A stretch of DNA of 64,000 bases from Phlebotomus papatasi (GCF_024763615.1 NW_026604904.1:38781-102780); one strand, 5' to 3'; counted from the stretch's first letter, positions 14,001 through 28,512 are shown. Made by a program: numbers and translations. Notes: a model not told the origin generated them from the sequence alone.

Positions 14001-14938
14001 CCTATCCCCCAAAAATAGGCAAAAAATGAGGTTTTTCTAATTTAAAAAAAAATTGGCCCTTACAATTTCCTTCATTTTTGGATATGTTATGGAGGTAGTC
14101 CAGCTGAACATTTCGTCCTGAAACACATATCACCGGAAAAATCGCCATCTTGAATTATTCAAGATCAAAGGTCAACTACCCTAGAGGGCCTAATTTTCAA
14201 CGGATTTGGACAAATTTGGACATTTTTGAAAGATCTTTTAATTCTGAACCCGACTGCATCGGTCACAATCGGTAATGGATCGGGAAAGTAACGGTAATAG
14301 ATTTATTTTAAAAATACTGTTTTTCACACTTTTTCAGTCTTTTGACCCATATAAAATTTAAACGGTAAGAGATATCAACTTCCGGTCTTCGGTGACACCA
14401 CCTCAAATGACATTATCTCGAAAGTAATCTCTTCGTTTTTACCCCCTCCCCCTTCATGCGCTCCCTATCCCCCAAAAATAGGCAAAAAATGAGGTTTTTC
14501 TAATTTAAAAAAAAATTGGCCCTGACAATTTCCTTCATTTTTGGATATGTTATGGAGGTAGTCCAGCTGAACATTTCGTCCTGAAACACCTATAACCGGA
14601 AAAATCGCCATCTTGAATTATTCAAGGTCAAAGGTCAACTACACTAGAGGGCCTAATTTTCAACGGATTTGGACAAATTTGGACACTTTTGAAAGATCTT
14701 TTAATTCTGAACCCGACTGCATCTGTCACAATCGGTAATGGATCGGGAAAGTAACGGTAATAGATTTATTTTAAAAATACTGTTTTTCGCACTTTTTCAG
14801 TCTTTTGACCCATATAAAATTCAAACGGCAACAGATATCAACTTCCGGTCTTCGGTGACCCCACCTCAAATGACATTATCTCGAAAGTAATCTCTTTGTT
14901 TTTACCCCGTCCCCCTTCATGCGCTCCCTATCACCCAA

Positions 14939-15762
14939 AAATATGCAAAAAATGAGGCTTTTCTAATTAAAAAAAAATTGGCCCTGACGATTTCCTTCAT
15001 TTTTGGATATGTTATGGAAGTAGTCCAGCTGCACATCTCGTCCTTAGACACCTATCACCGGAAAAATCGCCATCTTGAATTATTCAAGGTCAAAGGTCAA
15101 CCACCCTAGAGGGCCTAATTTTCAACGGATTTGGACAAATTTGGACATTTTTGAAAGATCTTTTAATTCTGAACCCGACTGCATTGGTCACAATCGGTAA
15201 TGGATCGGGAAAGTAACGGTAATAGATTTATTTTAAAAATACTGTTTTTCGCACTTTTTCAGTCTTTTGACCCATATAAAATTTAAACGGTAAGAGATAT
15301 CAACTTCCGGTCTTCGGTGACACCACCTCAAATGACATTATCTCGAAAGTAATCTCTTCGTGTTTGGATATGTTATGGAGGTAGTCCAGCTGAACATTTC
15401 GTCCTTAGACACCTATCACCGGAAAAATCGCCATCTTGAATTATTCAAGGTCAAAGGTCAACTACCCTAGAGGGCCTAATTTTCAACGGATTTGGACAAA
15501 TTTAGACATTTTTGAAAGATCTTTTAATTCTGAACCCGACTGCATCTGTCATAATCGGTGATGGATCGGGAAAGTAACGGTAATAGATTTATTTTAAAAA
15601 TACTGTTTTTCGCACTTTTTCAGTCTTTTGACCCATATAAAATTTAAACGGTAAGAGATATCAACTTCCGGTCTTCGGTGACCCCACCTCAAATGACATT
15701 ATCTCGAAAGTAATCTCTTCGTTTTTACCCCCTCCCCCTTCATGCGCTCCCTATCCCCCAAA
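14939..15762 (+). repeat. Composite 824-bp unit with CGTGTTT deletion junction
   Basis: Starts at AATATGC and carries the CTAATTAAAAAA and GCTGCACATCTCG variants. It has the CGTGTTTGGATATG deletion junction near 15361. Downstream of the junction it switches to a different variant set (CATCTGTCATAATCGGTGATGG), so it is a chimera of two monomer lineages. It matches 40128-40950 in its first part. Confidence 0.85.
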
Positions 15763-16686
15763 AATAGGCAAGAAATGAGGCTTTTCTAATTTAAAAAAAA
15801 TTGGCCCTGACGATTTCATTCATTTTTGGATATGTTATGGAGGTAGTCCAGCTGAACATTTCGTCCTTAGACACCTATCACCGGAAAAATCACCATCTTA
15901 AATTATTCAAGGTCAAAGGTCGACTGCCCTAGAGGGCCTAATTTTCAATGGATTTGGACAAATGTGGACATTTTTGAAAGACCTTTAAATTCTGAACCCG
16001 ACTGCATCTGTCATAATCGGTGATGGATCGGGAAAGTAACGGTAATAGATTTATTTTAAAAATACTGTTTTTCGCACTTTTTCAGTCTTTTGACCCATAT
16101 AAAATTTAAACGGTAAGAGATATCAACTTCCGGTCTTCGGTGACCCCACCTCAAATGACATTATCTCGAAAGTAATCTCTTCGTTTTTACCCCCTCCCCC
16201 TTCATGCGCTCCCTATCCCCCAAAAATAGGCAAGAAATGAGGTTTTCTAATTTAAAAAAAAAATTTGCCTTGACGATTTTCTTCATTTTTGGATATGTTA
16301 TGGAGGTAGTCCAGCTGAACATTTCGTCCTGAAACACCTATCACCGGAAAAATCGCCATCTTGAATTATTCAAGGTCAAAGTCAACTACCCTAGAGGGCC
16401 TAATTTTCAACGGATTTGGACAAATTTGGACATTTTTGAAAGATCTTTTAATTCTGAACCCGACTGCATCGGTCACAATCGGTAATGGATCGGGAAAGTA
16501 ACGGTAATAGATTTATTTTAAAAATACTGTTTTTCGCACTTTTTCAGTCTTTTGCCCCATATCAAATTTAAACGGTAAGAGATATCAACTTCCGGTCTTC
16601 GGTGACCCCACCTCAAATGACATTATCTCGAAAGTAATCTCTTCGTTTTTACCCCCTCCCCCTTCATGCGCTCCCTATCCCCCAAA

Positions 16687-17508
16687 AATAGGCAAAAAAT
16701 GAGGCTTTTCTAATTTAAAAAAAAATTGGCCCTGACGATTTTCTTCATTTTTGGATATGTTATGGAGGTAGTCCAGCTGAACATTTCGTCCTGAAACACC
16801 TATCACCGGAAAAATCGCCATCTTGAATTATTCAAGGTCAAAGGTCAACCACCCTAGAGGGCCTAATTTTCAACGGATTTGGACAAATTTGGACATTTTT
16901 GAAAGATCTTTTAATTCTGAACCCGACTGCATTGGTCACAATCGGTAATGGATCGGGAAAGTAACGGTAATAGATTTATTTTAAAAATACTGTTTTTCGC
17001 ACTTTTTCAGTCTTTTGACCCATATAAAATTTAAACGGTAAGAGATATCAACTTCCGGTCTTCGGTGACACCACCTCAAATGACATTATCTCGAAAGTAA
17101 TCTCTTCGTGTTTGGATATGTTATGGAGGTAGTCCAGCTGAACATTTCGTCCTTAGACACCTATCACCGGAAAAATCGCCATCTTGAATTATTCAAGGTC
17201 AAAGGTCAACTACCCTAGAGGGCCTAATTTTCAACGGATTTGGACAAATTTAGACATTTTTGAAAGATCTTTTAATTCTGAACCCGACTGCATCGGTCAC
17301 AATCGGTAATGGATCGGGAAAGTAACGGTAATAGATTTATTTTAAAAATACTGTTTTTCGCACTTTTTCAGTCTTTTGACCCATATAAAATTTAAACGGT
17401 AAGAGATATCAACTTCCGGTCTTCGGTGACCCCACCTCAAATGACATTATCTCGAAAGTAATCTCTTTGTTTTTACCCCTCCCCCTTTATGCGTTCCCCG
17501 TCCCCAAA
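16687..17508 (+). repeat. Composite 822-bp unit, paralogue of 927-1748
   Basis: Carries the CGTGTTTGGATATG junction at about 17107-17120, exactly 15760 bp from the junction at 1347. The CATTGGTCAC variant upstream of it (16931) also matches 1171 at the same offset. It is followed by the second 241-bp truncated unit. Confidence 0.88.
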
Positions 17509-17749
17509 AATAGGCAAAAAACCCGACTGCATCGGTCACAATCGGTAATGGATCGGGAAAGTAACGGTAATAGATTTATTTTAAAAATACTGTTTTTCGC
17601 ACTTTTTCAGTCTTTTGACCCATATAAAATTTAAACGGTAAGAGATATCAACTTCCGGTCTTCGGTGACCCCACCTCAAATGACATTATCTCGAAAGTAA
17701 TCTCTTTGTTTTTACCCCCTTCCCCTTTATGCGTTCCCTATCCCCCAAA
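17509..17749 (+). repeat. Truncated 241-bp satellite monomer, second copy
   Basis: Same AATAGGCAAAAA to ACCCGACTGC break as 1749-1989. It differs by one base in the preceding C-rich block (CCCCGTCCCC versus CCCCATCCCC). The following monomer shares the private variants ATTTTCTTC and CATTTCATCC with 2041-2095. Confidence 0.92.
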
Positions 17750-18689
17750 AATAGGCAAAAAATGAGGCTTTTCTAATTTAAAAAAAAATTGGCCCTGACA
17801 ATTTTCTTCATTTTTGGATATGTTATGGAAGTAGTCCAGCTGAACATTTCATCCTTAGACACCTATCACCGGAAAAATCGCCATCTTGAATTATTCAAGA
17901 TCAAAGGTCAACTACCCTAGAGGGCCTAATTTTCAACGGATTTGGACAAATTTAGACATTTTTGAAAGATCTTTTAATTCTGAACCCGACTGCATCGGTC
18001 ACAATCGGTAATGGATCGGGAAAGTAACGGTAATAGATTTATTTTAAAAATACTGTTTTTCGCACTTTTTCAGTCTTTTGACCCATATAAAATTTAAACG
18101 GTAAGAGATATCAACTTCCGGTCTTCGGTGACCCCACCTCAAATGACATTATCTCGAAAGTAATCTCTTTGTTTTTACCCCCTTCCCCTTTATGCGCTCC
18201 CTATCCCCCAAAAATAGGCAAAAAATGAGGTTTTTCTAATTTAAAAAAAAATTGGCCCTGACAATTTCCTTCATTTTTGGATATGTTATGGAGGTAGTCC
18301 AGCTGAACATTTCGTCCTGAAACACCTATCACCGGAAAAATCGCCATCTTGAATTATTGAAGATCAAAGGTCAACTACCCTAGAGGGCCTAATTTTCAAC
18401 GGATTTGGACAAATTTGGACATTTTTGAAAGATCTTTAAATTCTGAACCCGACTGCATCTGTCATAATCGGTGATGGATCGGGAAAGTAACGGTAATAGA
18501 TTTATTTTAAAAATACTGTTTTTCGCACTTTTTCAGTCTTTTGACCCATATAAAATTTAAACGGTAAGAGATATCAACTTCCGGTCTTCGGTGACCCCAC
18601 CTCAAATGACATTATCTCGAAAGTAATCTCTTCGTTTTTACCCCCTCCCCCTTCATGCGCTCCCTATCCCCCAAAAATAGGCAAGAAAT

Positions 18690-21600
18690 GAGGCTTTTCT
18701 AATTTAAAAAAAATTGGCCCTGACGATTTCATTCATTTTTGGATATGTTATGGAGGTAGTCCAGCTGAACATTTCGTCCTTAGACACCTATCACCGGAAA
18801 AATCACCATCTTAAATTATTCAAGGTCAAAGGTCGACTGCCCTAGAGGGCCTAATTTTCAATGGATTTGGACAAATGTGGACATTTTTGAAAGACCTTTA
18901 AATTCTGAACCCGACTGCATCTGTCATAATCGGTGATGGATCGGGAAAGTAACGGTAATAGATTTATTTTAAAAATACTGTTTTTCGCACTTTTTCAGTC
19001 TTTTGACCCATATAAAATTTAAACGGTAAGAGATATCAACTTCCGGTCTTCGGTGACCCCACCTCAAATGACATTATCTCGAAAGTAATCTCTTCGTTTT
19101 TACCCCCTCCCCCTTCATGCGCTCCCTATCCCCCAAAAATAGGCAAGAAATGAGGTTTTCTAATTTAAAAAAAAAATTTGCCTTGACGATTTTCTTCATT
19201 TTTGGATATGTTATGGAGGTAGTCCAGCTGAACATTTCGTCCTGAAACACCTATCACCGGAAAAATCGCCATCTTGAATTATTCAAGGTCAAAGTCAACT
19301 ACCCTAGAGGGCCTAATTTTCAACGGATTTGGACAAATTTGGACATTTTTGAAAGATCTTTTAATTCTGAACCCGACTGCATCGGTCACAATCGGTAATG
19401 GATCGGGAAAGTAACGGTAATAGATTTATTTTAAAAATACTGTTTTTCGCACTTTTTCAGTCTTTTGCCCCATATCAAATTTAAACGGTAAGAGATATCA
19501 ACTTCCGGTCTTCGGTGACCCCACCTCAAATGACATTATCTCGAAAGTAATCTCTTCGTTTTTACCCCCTCCCCCTTCATGCGCTCCCTATCCCCCAAAA
19601 ATAGGCAAAAAATGAGGCTTTTCTAATTTAAAAAAAAATTGGCCCTGACGATTTCCTTCATTTTTGGATATGTTATGGAGGTAGTCCAGCTGAACATTTC
19701 GTCCTTAGACACCTATCACCGGAAAAATCGCCATCTTGAATTATTCAAGGTCAAAGGTCAACCACCCTAGAGGGCCTAATTTTCAACGGATTTGGACAAA
19801 TTTAGACATTTTTGAAAGATCTTTTAATTCTGAACCCGACTGCATCGGTCACAATCGGTAATGGATCGGGAAAGTAAGGTTAATAGATTTATTTTAAAAA
19901 TACTGTTTTTCGCACTTTTTCAGTCTTTTGACCCATATAAAATTTAAACGGTAAGAGATATCAACTTCCGGTCTTCGGTGACACCACCTCAAATGACATT
20001 ATCTCGAAAGTAATCTCTTCGTTTTTACCCCCTCCCCCTTCATGCGCTCCCTATCCCGCAAAAATAGGCAAAAAATGAGGTTTTTCTAATTTAAAAAAAA
20101 ATTGGCCCTGACAATTTCCTTCATTTTTGGATATGTTATGGAGGTAGTCCAGCTGAACATTTCGTCCTGAAACACCTATCACCGGAAAAATCGCCATCTT
20201 GAATTATTCAAGGTCAAAGTCAACTACCCTAGAGGAGCCTAATTTTCAACGGATTTGGACAAATTTAGACATTTTTGAAAGATCTTTTAATTCTGAACCC
20301 GACTGCATCGGTCACAATCGGTAATGGATCGGGAAAGTAACGGTAATAGATTTATTTTAAAAATACTGTTTTTCGCACTTTTTCAGTCTTTTGACCCATA
20401 TAAAATTTAAACGGTAAGAGATATCAACTTCCGGTCTTCGGTGACCCCACCTCAAATGACATTATCTCGAAAGTAATCTCTTTGTTTTTACCCCCTCCCC
20501 CTTTATGCGTTCCCTATCCCCCAAAAATAGGCAAAAAATGAGGCTTTTCTAATTTAAAAAAAATTGGCCCTGACAATTTCCTTCATTTTTGGATATGTTA
20601 TGGAGGTAGTCCAGCTGAACATTTCGTCCTGAAACACCTATCACCGGAAAAATCGCCATCTTGAATTATTCAAGATCAAAGGTCAACTACCCTAGAGGGC
20701 CTAATTTTCAACGGATTTGGACAAATTTGGACATTTTTGAAAGATCTTTTAATTCTGAACCCGACTGCATCGGTCACAATCGGTGATCGATCGGGAAAGT
20801 AAGGTTAATAGATTTATTTTAAAAATACTGTTTTTCGCACTTTTTCAGTCTTTTGACCCATATAAAATTTAAACGGTAAGAGATATCAACTTCCGGTCTT
20901 CGGTGACCCCACCTCAAATGACATTATGTCGAAAGTAATCTCTTTGTTTTTACCCCCTCCCCCTTTATGCGTTCCCTATCCCCCAAAAATAGGCAAAAAA
21001 TGAGGCTTTTCTAATTTAAAAAAAATTGGCCCTGACAATTTCCTTCATTTTTGGATATGTTATGGAGGTAGTCCAGCTGAACATTTCGTCCTTAGACACC
21101 TATCACCGGAAAAATCGCCATCTTGAATTATTCAAGATCAAAGGTCAACTACCCTAGAGGGCCTAATTTTCAACGGATTTGGACAAATTTACACATTTTT
21201 GAAAGATCTTTTAATTCTGAACCCGACTGCATCGGTCACAATCGGTAATGGATCGGGAAAGTAACGGTAATAGATTTATTTTAAAAATACTGTTTTTCGC
21301 ACTTTTTCAGTCTTTTGACCCATATAAAATTTAAACGGTAAGAGATATCAACTTCCGGTCTTCGGTGACACCACCTCAAATGACATTATCTCGAAAGTAA
21401 TCTCTTCGTTTTTACCCCCTCCCCCTTCATGCGCTCCCTATCCCCCAAAAATAGGCAAAAAATGAGGTTTTTCTAATTTAAAAAAAAATTGGCCCTTACA
21501 ATTTCCTTCATTTTTGGATATGTTATGGAGGTAGTCCAGCTGAACATTTCGTCCTGAAACACCTATCACCGGAAAAATCGCCATCTTGAATTATTGAAGA

Positions 21601-24600
21601 TCAAAGGTCAACTACCCTAGAGGGCCTAATTTTCAACGGATTTGGACAAATTTGGACATTTTTGAAAGATCTTTTAATTCTGAACCCGACTGCATCGGTC
21701 ACAATCGGTAATGGATCGGGAAAGTAACGGTAATAGATTTATTTTAAAAATACTGTTTTTCGCACTTTTTCAGTCTTTTGACCCATATAAAATTTAAACG
21801 GTAAGAGATATCAACTTCCGGTCTTCGGTGACCCCACCTCAAATGACATTATCTCGAAAGTAATCTCTTTGTTTTTACCCCCTTCCCCTTTATGCGTTCC
21901 CTATCCCCCAAAAATAGGCAAAAAATGAGGCTTTTCTAATTAAAAAAAAATTGGCCCTGACGATTTCCTTCATTTTTGGATATGTTATGGAAGTAGTCCA
22001 GCTGCACATCTCGTCCTTAGACACCTATCACCGGAAAAATCGCCATCTTGAATTATTCAAGGTCAAAGGTCAACCACCCTAGAGGGCCTAATTTTCAACG
22101 GATTTGGACAAATTTGGACATTTTTGAAAGATCTTTTAATTCTGAACCCGACTGCATCGGTCACAATCGGTGATGGATCGGGAAAGTAAGGTTAATAGAT
22201 TTATTTTAAAAATACTGTTTTTCGCACTTTTTCAGTCTTTTGACCCATATAAAATTTAAACGGTAAGAGATATCAACTTCCGGTCTTCGGTGACCCCACC
22301 TCAAATGACATTATCTCGAAAGTAATCTCTTTGTTTTTACCCCCTCCCCCTTTATGCGTTCCCTATCCCCCAAAAATAGGCAAAAAATGAGGCTTTTCTA
22401 ATTTAAAAAAAATTGGCCCTGACGATTTCATTCATTTTTGGATATGTTATGGAGGTAGTCCAGCTGAACATTTCGTCCTTAGACACCTATCACCGGAAAA
22501 ATCACCATCTTAAATTATTCAAGGTCAAAGGTCGACTGCCCTAGAGGGCCTAATTTTCAATGGATTTGGACAAATTTGGACATTTTTGAAAGACCTTTAA
22601 ATTCTGAACCCGACTGCATCTGTCATAATCGGTGATGGATCGGGAAAGTAACGGTAATAGATTTATTTTAAAAATACTGTTTTTCGCACTTTTTCAGTCT
22701 TTTGACCCATATAAAATTTAAACGGTAAGAGATATCAACTTCCGGTCTTCGGTGACCCCACCTCAAATGACATTATCTCGAAAGTAATCTCTTCGTTTTT
22801 ACCCCCTCCCCCTTCATGCGCTCCCTATCCCCCAAAAATAGGCGAGAAATGAGGTTTTCTAATTTTAAAAAAAAATTTGCCTTGACGATTTCCTTCATTT
22901 TTGGATATGTTATGGAGGTAGTCCAGCTGAACATTTCGTCCTGAAACACCTATCACCGGAAAAATCGCCATCTTGAATTATTCAAGGTCAAAGTCAACTA
23001 CCCTAGAGGGCCTAATTTTCAACGGATTTGGACAAATTTAGACATTTTTGAAAGATCTTTTAATTCTGAACCCGACTGCATCGGTCACAATCGGTAATGG
23101 ATCGGGAAAGTAACGGTAATAGATTTATTTTAAAAATACTGTTTTTCGCACTTTTTCAGTCTTTTGACCCATATAAAATTTAAACGGTAAGAGATATCAA
23201 CTTCCGGTCTTCGGTGACACCACCTCAAATGACATTATCTCGAAAGTAATCTCTTCGTTTTTACCCCCTCCCCCTTCATGCGCTCCCTATCCCCCAAAAA
23301 TAGGCAAAAAATGAGGTTTTTCTAATTTAAAAAAAAAATTGGCCCTGACAATTTCCTTCATTTTTGGATATGTTATGGAGGTAGTCCAGCTGAACATTTC
23401 GTCCTTAGACACCTATCACCGGAAAAATCGCCATCTTGAATTATTCAAGATCAAAGGTCAACTACCCTAGAGGGCCTAATTTTCAACGGATTTGGACAAA
23501 TTTGGACATTTTTGAAAGATCTTTTAATTCTGAACCCGACTGCATCGGTCACAATCGGTAATGGATCGGGAAAGTAACGGTAATAGATTTATTTTAAAAA
23601 TACTGTTTTTCGCACTTTTTCAGTCTTTTGCCCCATATAAAATTTAAACGGTAAGAGATATCAACTTCCGGTCTTCGGTGACCCCACCTCAAATGACATT
23701 ATTTCGGAAGTAATCTCTTCGTTTTTACCCCCTCCCCCTTTATGCGTTCCCTATCCCCCAAAAATAGGCAAAAAATGAGGCTTTTCTAATTTAAAAAAAA
23801 ATTGGCCCTGACGATTTCCTTCATTTTTGGATATGTTATGGAGGTAGTCCAGCTGAACATTTCGTCCTTAGACACCTATCACCGGAAAAATCGCCATCTT
23901 GAATTATTCAAGATCAAAGGTCAACTACCCTAGAGGGCCTAATTTTCAACGGATTTGGACAAATTTAGACATTTTTGAAAGATCTTTTAATTCTGAACCC
24001 GACTGCATCGGTCACAATCGGTAATGGATCGGGAAAGTAACGGTAATAGATTTATTTTAAAAATACTGTTTTTCGCACTTTTTCAGTCTTTTGACCCATA
24101 TAAAATTTAAACGGTAAGAGATATCAACTTCCGGTCTTCGGTGACACCACCTCAAATGACATTATCTCGAAAGTAATCTCTTCGTTTTTACCCCCTCCCC
24201 CTTCATGCGCTCCCTATCCCCCAAAAATAGGCAAAAAATGAGGTTTTTCTAATTTAAAAAAAAATTGGCCCTGACAATTTCCTTCATTTTTGGATATGTT
24301 ATGGAGGTAGTCCAGCTGAACATTTCGTCCTGAAACACCTATCACCGGAAAAATCGCCATCTTGAATTATTGAAGATCAAAGGTCAACTACCCTAGAGGG
24401 CCTAATTTTCAACGGATTTGGACAAATTTGGACATTTTTGAAAGATCTTTTAATTCTGAACCCGACTGCATCGGTCACAATCGGTAATGGATCGGGAAAG
24501 TAACGGTAATAGATTTATTTTAAAAATACTGTTTTTCGCACTTTTTCAGTCTTTTGACCCATATAAAATTTAAACGGTAAGAGATATCAACTTCCGGTCT

Positions 24601-27600
24601 TCGGTGACCCCACCTCAAATGACATTATCTCGAAAGTAATCTCTTCGTTTTTACCCCCTTCCCCTTTATGCGTTCCCTATCCCCCAAAAATAGGCAAAAA
24701 ATGAGGCTTTTCTAATTAAAAAAAAATTGGCCCTGACGATTTCCTTCATTTTTGGATATGTTATGGAGGTAGTCCAGCTGCACATCTCGTCCTTAGACAC
24801 CTATCACCGGAAAAATCGTCATCTTGAATTATTCAAGGTCAAAGGTCAACCACCCTAGAGGGCCTAATTTTCAACGGATTTGGACAAATTTGGACATTTT
24901 TGAAAGATCTTTTAATTCTGAACCCGACTGCATCGGTCACAATCGGTGATGGATCGGGAAAGTAAGGTTAATAGATTTATTTTAAAAATACTGTTTTTCG
25001 CACTTTTTCAGTCTTTTGACCCATATAAAATTTAAACGGTAAGAGATATCAACTTCCGGTCTTCGGTGACCCCACCTCAAATGACATTATCTCGAAAGTA
25101 ATCTCTTTGTTTTTACCCCCTCCCCCTTTATGCGTTCCCTATCCCCCAAAAATAGGCAAAAAATGAGGCTTTTCTAATTTAAAAAAAAATTGGCCCTGAC
25201 GATTTCCTTCATTTTTGGATATGTTATGGAGGTAGTCCAGCTGAACATTTCGTCCTGAAACACCTATCACCGGAAAAATCGCCATCTTGAATTATTCAAG
25301 ATCAAAGGTCAACTACCCTAGAGGGCCTAATTTTCAACGGATTTGGACAAATTTGGACATTTTTGAAAGACCTTTAAATTCTGAACCCGACTGCATCTGT
25401 CATAATCGGTGATGGATCGGGAAAGTAACGGTAATAGATTTATTTTAAAAATACTGTTTTTCGCACTTTTTCAGTCTTTTGACCCATATAAAATTTAAAC
25501 GGTAAGAGATATCAACTTCCGGTCTTCGGTGACCCCACCTCAAATGACATTATCTCGAAAGTAATCTCTTCGTTTTTACCCCCTCCCCCTTCATGCGCTC
25601 CCTATCCCCCAAAAATAGGCAAGAAATGAGGTTTTCTAATTTTAAAAAAAAATTTGCCTTGACGATTTCCTTCATTTTTGGATATGTTATGGAGGTAGTC
25701 CAGCTGAACATTTCGTCCTGAAACACCTATCACCGGAAAAATCGCCATCTTGAATTATTCAAGATCAAAGGTCAACTACCCTAGAGGGCCTAATTTTCAA
25801 CGGATTTGGACAAATTTGGACATTTTTGAAAGATCTTTTAATTCTGAACCCGACTGCATCGGTCACAATCGGTAATGGATCGGGAAAGTAACGGTAATAG
25901 ATTTATTTTAAAAATACTGTTTTTCGCACTTTTTCAGTCTTTTGACCCATATAAAATTTAAACGGTAAGAGATATCAACTTCCGGTCTTCGGTGACCCCA
26001 CCTCAAATGACATTATCTCGAAAGTAATCTCTTTGTTTTTACCCCCTTCCCCTTTATGCGTTCCCTATCCCCCAAAAATAGGCAAAAAATGAGGCTTTTC
26101 TAATTTAAAAAAAAATTGGCCCTGACGATTTCCTTCATTTTTGGATATGTTATGGAGGTAGTCCAGCTGAACATCTCGTCCTTAGACACCTATCACCGGA
26201 AAAATCGCCATCTTGAATTATTCAAGGTCAAAGGTCAACCACCCTAGAGGGCCTAATTTTCAACGGATTTGGACAAATTTGGACATTTTTGAAAGATATT
26301 TTAATTCTGAACCCGACTGCATCGGTCACAATCGGTGATGGATCGGGAAAGTAAGGTTAATAGATTTATTTTAAAAATACTGTTTTTCGCACTTTTTCAG
26401 TCTTTTGACCCATATAAAATTTAAACGGTAAGAGATATCAACTTCCGGTCTTCGGTGACCCCACCTCAAATGACATTATCTCGAAAGTAATCTCTTTGTT
26501 TTTACCCCCTCCCCCTTTATGCGTTCCCTATCCCCCAAAAATAGGCAAAAAATGAGGCTTTTCTAATTTAAAAAAAATTGGCCCTGACAATTTCCTTCAT
26601 TTTTGGATATGTTATGGAGGTAGTCCAGCTGAACATTTCGTCCTGAAACACCTATCACCGGAAAAATCGCCATCTTGAATTATTCAAGATCAAAGGTCAA
26701 CTACCCTAGAGGGCCTAATTTTCAACGGATTTGGACAAATTTAGACATTTTTGAAAGATCTTTTAATTCTGAACCCGACTGCATCGGTCACAATCGGTAA
26801 TGGATCGGGAAAGTAACGGTAATAGATTTATTTTAAAAATACTGTTTTTCGCACTTTTTCAGTCTTTTGACCCATATAAAATTTAAACGGTAAGAGATAT
26901 CAACTTCCGGTCTTCGGTGACACCACCTCAAATAACATTATCTCGAAAGTAATCTCTTCGTTTTTACCCCCTCCCCCTTCATGCGCTCCCTATCCCCCAA
27001 AAATAGGCAAAAAATGAGGTTTTTCTAATTTAAAAAAAAATTGGCCCTGACAATTTCCTTCATTTTTGGATATGTTATGGAGGTAGTCCAGCTGAACATT
27101 TCGTCCTGAAACACCTATCACCGGAAAAATCGCCATCTTGAATTATTGAAGATCAAAGGTCAACTACCCTAGAGGGCCTAATTTTCAACGGATTTGGACA
27201 AATTTGGACATTTTTGAAAGATCTTTTAATTCTGAACCCGACTGCATCGGTCACAATCGGTAATGGATCGGGAAAGTAACGGTAATAGATTTATTTTAAA
27301 AATACTGTTTTTCGCACTTTTTCAGTCTTTTGCCCCATATAAAATTTAAACGGTAAGAGATATCAACTTCCGGTCTTCGGTGACCCCACCTCAAATGACA
27401 TTATCTCGAAAGTAATCTCTTCGTTTTTACCCCCTCCCCCTTCATGCGTTCCCTATCCCCCAAAAATAGGCAAAAAATGAGGCTTTTCTAATTTAAAAAA
27501 AATTGGCCCTGACAATTTCCTTCATTTTTGGATATGTTATGGAGGTAGTCCAGCTGAACATTTCGTCATTAGACACCTATCACCGGAAAAATCGCCATCT

Positions 27601-28494
27601 TGAATTATTCAAGGTCAAAGTCAACTACCCTAGAGGGCCTAATTTTCAACGGATTTGGACAAATTTAGACATTTTTGAAAGATCTTTTAATTCTGAACCC
27701 GACTGCATCGGTCACAATCGGTAATGGATCGGGAAAGTAAGGTTAATAGATTTATTTTAAAAATACTGTTTTTCGCACTTTTTCAGTCTTTTGACCCATA
27801 TAAAATTTAAACGGTAAGAGATATCAACTTCCGGTCTTCGGTGACACCACCTCAAATGACATTATCTCGAAAGTAATCTCTTCGTTTTTACCCCCTCCCC
27901 CTTCATGCGCTCCCTATCCCCCAAAAATAGGCAAAAAATGAGGTTTTTCTAATTTAAAAAAAAATTGGCCCTGACAATTTCCTTCATTTTTGGATATGTT
28001 ATGGAGGTAGTCCAGCTGAACATTTCGTCCTGAAACACCTATCACCGGAAAAATCGCCATCTTGAATTATTCAAGATCAAAGGTCAACTACCCTAGAGGG
28101 CCTAATTTTCAACGGATTTGGACAAATTTGGACATTTTTGAAAGATCTTTTAATTCTGAACCCGACTGCATCGGTCACAATCGGTAATGGATCGGGAAAG
28201 TAACGGTAATAGATTTATTTTAAAAATACTGTTTTTCGCACTTTTTCAGTCTTTTGCCCCATATAAAATTTAAACGGTAAGAGATATCAACTTCCGGTCC
28301 TCGGTGACCCCACCTCAAATGACATTATCTCGAAAGTAATCTCTTCGTTTTTACCCCCTCCCCCTTTATGCGTTCCCTATCCCCCAAAAATAGGCAAAAA
28401 ATGAGGCTTTTCTAATTTAAAAAAAAAATTGGATCTGACGATTTCCTTCATTTTTGGATATGTTATGGAGGTAGTCCAGCTGAACATTTCGTCC
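18690..28494 (+). repeat. Second copy of a ~10-kb array block (offset about 15.3 kb)
   Basis: Shared private variants pair this segment with about 3.4-13.6 kb. Examples are AGGCAAGAAATG 3843/19141, ACATTATGTCG 5621/20921, TTTACACATTTT near 6351/21188, GCTGCACATCTCG at offset 15300, TTATTTCGGAAG 9321/23695, ATCGTCATC 10441/24815, and TTGGATCTGACG 13591/28429. The offset moves in whole-monomer steps (15300, 14837, 14374), so single monomers were gained or lost after the block was copied. Confidence 0.85.
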
Positions 28495-28497
28495 TTA

Positions 28498-28512
28498 AGG
28501 TGTCTACACATT
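28498..28512 (+). repeat. Left terminal inverted repeat of the Harbinger-like element
   Basis: AGGTGTCTACACATT, perfectly inverted at 30042-30056. Beyond 15 bp the two ends diverge (GGAGCTGATT versus ATAAGAAATT). Confidence 0.88.

Larger units (their letters stand above)
1..28494 (+). repeat. 463-bp satellite array, left segment
   Basis: Continuous head-to-tail tandem repeats of a 462-464-bp monomer. Successive copies of the landmark AATAGGC/AATATGC fall at 1, 464, 927, then 1990, 2453, 2916 and 3378. Every monomer has the same order of blocks: A-tract region, GGATATGTTATGG, CACCGGAAAAATCGCC, an AAGGTCA-type motif, CTAGAGGGCC, GACTGCATCGGTCAC, TTTATTTTAAAAATAC, CAACTTCCGGTCTTCGG, then a C-rich stretch ending CCCCCAAAAATAGGC. 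Copies differ by a few substitutions and 1-bp indels in A-runs, so local identity is very high. Short open frames in some copies begin at TTG and are not genes. The family is not recognised. The array continues beyond the left edge of the window. Confidence 0.97.
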
